A stretch of DNA of 18,622 nucleotides from Gammaproteobacteria bacterium (lineage in GTDB: Bacteria > Pseudomonadota > Gammaproteobacteria > Pseudomonadales > Azotimanducaceae_A). Of this stretch, positions 15,154-18,622 are shown one piece after another. Each line of letters begins with the position of its first letter. The stretch's first letter is position 1. The stretch is from positions 1,414 through 20,035 of the forward strand of contig JAPPKV010000531.1 of NCBI GenBank assembly GCA_028819775.1, read 5' to 3'. Under the pieces are notes generated by a model. The model worked only from the letters and a program-made list of their open reading frames with translations. It searched no databases and was not told where the DNA came from. A program made the translations under genes and the position numbers.

Positions 15154-15924
15154 CTAATTGGGCCCGTCGGCTTCCGCGGTTGGCAGTCCGCGTCGGGCTT
15201 GGATGTATGCCCGCATTCGCTCTTCGTTTTGCCGGATCAGGCGCCGCCGCTCGTCGTCGTCGACGTAGTCGTCGAGGGGCTCGCGGACCATGTCCGGCAG
15301 ATCCTGTTCGAAATAGCAGATGAGCTGCTTGACGAAGGATCGCAGCGGGCGGTGGAGTTCGCACACCACGCCCGTGGCGTTCTCGCCGTACTTGGTGCGG
15401 TACTCCTCCACGACCTCCTCGAAGCTGTCCACGTACTTGTCCGGGATGCGCTGCCAGATGTCGTTGAAGTAGTTGCGGATCGGGGGCGAGGACGTTCCCG
15501 AGGACGCCACGCCGAGCCACCCCAAGGCCTCCACCGGATCCTGTTCGACGTTGCCGAGGCCCCGAAGGTAGATGTGCCCCACCCGCGCCTGGGCGTTCTT
15601 GAAACCCTTGCGGGCGGTTTTCAGCAGCAGCGGGAACGCCTCGTCGATCTCGTTGTTGGAATAGAGCTGGCGGGCCTTGGCAAGTTCCCGGTAGATCCGC
15701 AGCCGATCTTCGACGGTTAGCGGGGTCCGCTCGCCGACGACCTTGATATCGGGTTCGGTCAGGGCCTCGTCGCTGGCCTGGGCGTATCCCGCGCTTGATG
15801 CCGTCGAAGCAACCGGCTCCGAGGCGCCGGCATTGAGAGCGAAGAGTCCCGCCGCGACGAACGGGACGAGGGTCGGGATTCGAAGGCAACCGTGCGACGA
15901 TGGCGCGGAATCACGTTCCTTCAT
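15154..15924 (-). CDS. Secreted Sel1-like/TPR-like protein of unknown role
   Basis: The product is 256 aa. A signal peptide is likely (hydrophobic about 17-31, cleavage near AGA-SEP at 34-35). Residues about 73-142 hold helical repeats of Sel1/TPR type, with phrases AFPLLLKTARKG and QARVGHIYLRG. The remainder is charged and helical, with two cysteines (Cys188, Cys203). The ATG at 15924 has AGGGGA eight bases upstream, which supports this start. It lies 74 bases after the stop of the large CRTAC-like gene and 30 bases before the TPR lipoprotein gene, all on one strand, so it is probably part of the same operon. Sel1 repeats mediate protein contacts; no catalytic motif is visible. Confidence 0.82.
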   Translation of the reverse strand: MKERDSAPSSHGCLRIPTLVPFVAAGLFALNAGASEPVASTASSAGYAQASDEALTEPDIKVVGERTPLTVEDRLRIYRELAKARQLYSNNEIDEAFPLLLKTARKGFKNAQARVGHIYLRGLGNVEQDPVEALGWLGVASSGTSSPPIRNYFNDIWQRIPDKYVDSFEEVVEEYRTKYGENATGVVCELHRPLRSFVKQLICYFEQDLPDMVREPLDDYVDDDERRRLIRQNEERMRAYIQARRGLPTAEADGPN

Positions 15925-15998
15925 GGCGACTTCCCCTGAGCGTCGTTTAGAAGTCTACCTGCTTTGGCACTTCCCCGCCCGTCCGCCGTGCCGGCCAA

Positions 15999-18622
15999 TC
16001 AATGGGCCTGGGCGTCGCGGAAACGGGTGTTGTATCGGACATGGAGCTCGTCGCGTCGCGCCATCTGTGCCGCGTCCATCCGCTCGGGAGCGGGAAGCGG
16101 GCTCAGCGTCTGTCCGTCGCGGGTATAGAGGTCCATGTCCTTGGCCCAGCCGTGGAACTCGATCGCGAACACCCTTTCACGATCCGGCGGCGCTGGCGAT
16201 GGTGCGGCGAATTCGAGATGGACCTCCTCGCCGCTGCCGATGATGGCGAGCGCGCCGTCGAGTCGATTGACGAGCTCGTGCGCCTCGCCGAACGCGGTGT
16301 ACGACCCGCGTGGCGTCTTGGCGTCCCAGTAGGGAGGCCGGTCGGCGTAGTCGTAGTGGGGCAGCCGTTGGGGCCCGGTGGTGCGCCGTGCGAAACCACT
16401 GCGGGCGATCCGCGCGGTGACCGGTTGCAGGACGGCCGTCGTGGCGTCGAGCGGCTCCTCGAAGCCCACGCGCAACCGATCCCAGTAGATCTCCATGTTG
16501 GACGACAGGCGCAGTGCATCGGTGCCGTCGGCCAAGTCGGGCAGGGGCAGCGCCATGGTTCGCGGCATTCCCGCAGGATAGCCGAACTCGCGCGCCACGG
16601 TGTGCCATGACCCGTTGGCGCGGGCTTCCAGGGTGGCGGGCCGGTAGCGCACGCCCGCCTGCCAAGCCGCGAACGAGGTTTGCGAATACGGGTACTCGAT
16701 CCAGCCGTCGGCCATCAGGACCGCACCCTCGAGGGCGATCGGCGCGGCGAACTCGAGAGTCAGCACCTGCTCGTCGGCGAGCAGCCCGATGAACCGGTGG
16801 TCGAGTTCGCCGGGCGGCGGTGCGCGCCGGTCCTTGTCGACGGCGAGCGCCGTCACGTCGTCGCCCTGCGCGTTGGTGACGCGGATTGGATTCGCGACGC
16901 GCCGAAAGAAGATCGGCCTGCCCGTGGCCGGTGCACCGCCCACGGCGAGGCGCTCGTCGAGAACCACGTCCCAACCGGTTGGCAGGTCGTAGACCGTCAG
17001 CGTAGCGGCATCCAGGTAGGCGGCTTCCTCCATGGGTTCGGCAAGCTTGACCAGGTAGCGGCCATCACGCACCTTGAGATCGTCGGGGCCGAGCAGGAAC
17101 CGTTCGTTGGGTCGCGGCGGGGCGTATTTCCCCGGGGCTTCCAGGTAGCCGATGGCGGCGCCGCCGAGCATGTCGCTGACGAATTCGAAGGCGCGGCCGT
17201 TCCAGGCGAACAGCACCGGACAGCTGGCGAGCTGGCGTTGGACTTCGGCGATGGCGTAGCGCTCGCCCGCATGCAGATCGAGTTCCGTCTGGGAAACGCC
17301 GTCGGACCATTCGAGGGCGACGAAGTCCGCCAGGGCGTGTCCGGCGAGACCGAAACTCAGCGGCTGCAAGCTCTGGCCCGGGCCGGAATGGGGGTCGATG
17401 GCGTCCTGGATCGTCCACCGGCCGCCATGGCGAAGCTTCACCAGCGTGCCGATTCCCGACGCGTTGGAGCGCATCTGCTCGGCTTCGCTGCGTCCCTGCG
17501 GGGATACGAAGACGAACCGGTGCCGGCCCGGTCCGGCTGGCAGCAGGTTGATTCCGTCGTCGCTCGCCGTAACCAACGCGGGTCCCGTGTCGGGATCGGT
17601 GTTGACGACGCGGGCACTCGTTAGGCCATTGGTGGCGTGTTGGAAGACCACCGCGCCAGTTGACGGATCGATGACCGCGATGCCGTCGCTCACGGCGCGC
17701 ACCAGTTGGAGATCGCCGTCGCCGTCGAAGTCGGCGATGTCGAGAGTGGCCCCGGCGGTGGTCGTGGTTCCCGCGACGAGCGCCTTGCCCGGCGACCAGG
17801 CCCGGCCGTCGAAGGACCACCGCATGACGTCTCCTTGCGAGTTCACTCCGTAGATCTCGCGTTGGCCGTCGCCGTCGGTGTCGGCGGCGGTGACGGCCTC
17901 GAGGGACGTCTCGCGGAGGTCATCGAGCCCGGGGAAGCGTTGGTAGCGCCACGTGCGATCGTTCTGCCAGACCGCGTGCGGTGGCTCTCGGTGCAGGATG
18001 GCGATGTCGAGGTCCCGGTCGTTGTCGAGATCCACCACCAGAACTTGACGGCCATGGCCGTCGCCGAAGCCTAGGTCGGCACCGAGTGCCTTGAACGAGC
18101 CGTCGCGGTTGTTGTTGTAAAGCTCGGTGCCGTCGCGTCCCGTGGCCAGGACGTCCAGGTCGCCGTCGTTGTCCGCATCCACCAGTGCCCCGGCTTCGCA
18201 CGGCGCGGACCCGAGTCTGGCGTTCGGATTCCAGGCGTTTTCGGGATGCTGGCGCCAGGACGTGGGTCCGTCGGGCGTGCAAAAGACGGCGTCAAGCAGA
18301 CCGTCGTCGTCGAGATCCCCCCATAGGATCGATGTCACCGGACCCGCGTCAGCGAATGGCTGCGCCGCGCTCGGCCGGTATCCGTTGCCGACGCCTTCGA
18401 GCACTATCGGCCCGTTGCCGCCGGTCAGCACTAGGTCGCTCGTGCCGTCGTCATCGACGTCCGCGGCGGTCATCGTTGTGGCCTCGTCGGTGGCGAGCCT
18501 CTCGGGCGTACCGAACAGCGGCCCCTCGGCGTCCCCGACAGGCGCGACCGGCGCAGGAGTGGCCGCCAGTGCGGCCGCCTTGGGGCCCATCTCCTTGTAG
18601 CTGAACCCCGCGAGACGGGACG
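15999..18622 (-). CDS. Large FG-GAP/VCBS protein with ASPIC-like region and extra C-terminal module (5' end outside window)
   Basis: The frame stays open to the window edge. Ten codons lie before the first ATG (18590), so that ATG is probably internal and the real start is outside. At least 873 aa are encoded. Counting from that Met, acidic FG-GAP/VCBS loops begin near 44, 92, 138, 187, 237 and 287. An ASPIC/UnbV-like region covers about 374-445 (LEWSDG at 426-431). After it come more than 400 residues not present in the three smaller CRTAC proteins. They start with LFAWNGRAFEF (460-470), followed by a beta-rich region with repeated LEFAAP (612-617 and 792-797) and WDRLRVGF (703-710). I believe similar tails occur in large FG-GAP proteins of other bacteria, but cannot name a domain. 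The missing N-terminus may hold a signal peptide or TPRs. It is upstream in a likely operon with the Sel1-like, TPR and CRTAC lipoprotein genes. Confidence 0.85.
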   Translation of the reverse strand, partial: SRLAGFSYKEMGPKAAALAATPAPVAPVGDAEGPLFGTPERLATDEATTMTAADVDDDGTSDLVLTGGNGPIVLEGVGNGYRPSAAQPFADAGPVTSILWGDLDDDGLLDAVFCTPDGPTSWRQHPENAWNPNARLGSAPCEAGALVDADNDGDLDVLATGRDGTELYNNNRDGSFKALGADLGFGDGHGRQVLVVDLDNDRDLDIAILHREPPHAVWQNDRTWRYQRFPGLDDLRETSLEAVTAADTDGDGQREIYGVNSQGDVMRWSFDGRAWSPGKALVAGTTTTAGATLDIADFDGDGDLQLVRAVSDGIAVIDPSTGAVVFQHATNGLTSARVVNTDPDTGPALVTASDDGINLLPAGPGRHRFVFVSPQGRSEAEQMRSNASGIGTLVKLRHGGRWTIQDAIDPHSGPGQSLQPLSFGLAGHALADFVALEWSDGVSQTELDLHAGERYAIAEVQRQLASCPVLFAWNGRAFEFVSDMLGGAAIGYLEAPGKYAPPRPNERFLLGPDDLKVRDGRYLVKLAEPMEEAAYLDAATLTVYDLPTGWDVVLDERLAVGGAPATGRPIFFRRVANPIRVTNAQGDDVTALAVDKDRRAPPPGELDHRFIGLLADEQVLTLEFAAPIALEGAVLMADGWIEYPYSQTSFAAWQAGVRYRPATLEARANGSWHTVAREFGYPAGMPRTMALPLPDLADGTDALRLSSNMEIYWDRLRVGFEEPLDATTAVLQPVTARIARSGFARRTTGPQRLPHYDYADRPPYWDAKTPRGSYTAFGEAHELVNRLDGALAIIGSGEEVHLEFAAPSPAPPDRERVFAIEFHGWAKDMDLYTRDGQTLSPLPAPERMDAAQMARRDELHVRYNTRFRDAQAH

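Noticed and set aside
16680..17624. 314-aa open frame on the plus strand
   Set aside because: It is antisense to the C-terminal half of the large CRTAC-like gene and has no recognisable motif or start signal.
18588..18590. ATG at 18590 as the true start of the large CRTAC-like protein
   Set aside because: The frame is open for ten more codons to the window edge, no signal peptide follows this Met, and propeller sequence begins almost at once. The real start is probably outside.

Overview
The window is about 18.6 kb of GC-rich DNA that looks like part of a contig from a Gram-negative bacterium. It carries a lipoprotein with a clear lipobox (LAGC), other Sec-type signals, a periplasm-facing multiheme cytochrome and a pair of inner-membrane ABC exporters. 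This fits a high-GC proteobacterium, perhaps an uncultured marine or host-associated gammaproteobacterium. That placement is only an impression from gene content, because no rRNA or other marker gene is present. The first ~120 bases are runs of C and G and probably represent a poor contig end.

Layout: (1) 205-4691, minus strand: two adjacent ABC exporter half-transporters (677 and 816 aa) two bases apart, probably a heterodimer. (2) 4692-4947: an intergenic stretch with a sharply AT-rich island and promoter-like boxes on both strands. (3) 4948-5517, plus strand: a small coiled-coil protein with a C-terminal membrane helix and 33-bp tandem repeats encoding 11-residue (hendecad) units. (4) 10108-5511, minus strand: a translationally coupled pair made of a membrane-anchored multiheme cytochrome with a TPR tail and a membrane-anchored CRTAC1-type (FG-GAP plus ASPIC/UnbV) protein. 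(5) 10109-10236: a divergent control region with dyads. (6) 10237-11892, plus strand: a second, secreted CRTAC1-type protein. (7) 18622-11864, minus strand: a run of a large CRTAC-like protein cut by the window edge, a secreted Sel1-like protein, a TPR lipoprotein candidate and a CRTAC1-type lipoprotein coupled to it.

The right-hand 13 kb therefore holds four Ca-binding-type beta-propeller proteins with ASPIC/UnbV-like regions, two TPR proteins (one fused to cytochrome c) and a Sel1-like protein, nearly all predicted to be outside the cytoplasm. The strongest signal is a recurring couplet: a TPR-ending protein followed by a CRTAC1-type protein whose GTG start overlaps the upstream stop as GTGA. 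It occurs twice. The cytochrome also has four histidines in its membrane helices placed as in di-heme b proteins, plus five CXXCH motifs. It could therefore pass electrons between the quinone pool and the periplasm, with the propeller proteins as partners or substrate-binding parts. This is inference; no substrate can be named. No tRNA, rRNA, CRISPR array or insertion sequence was seen.
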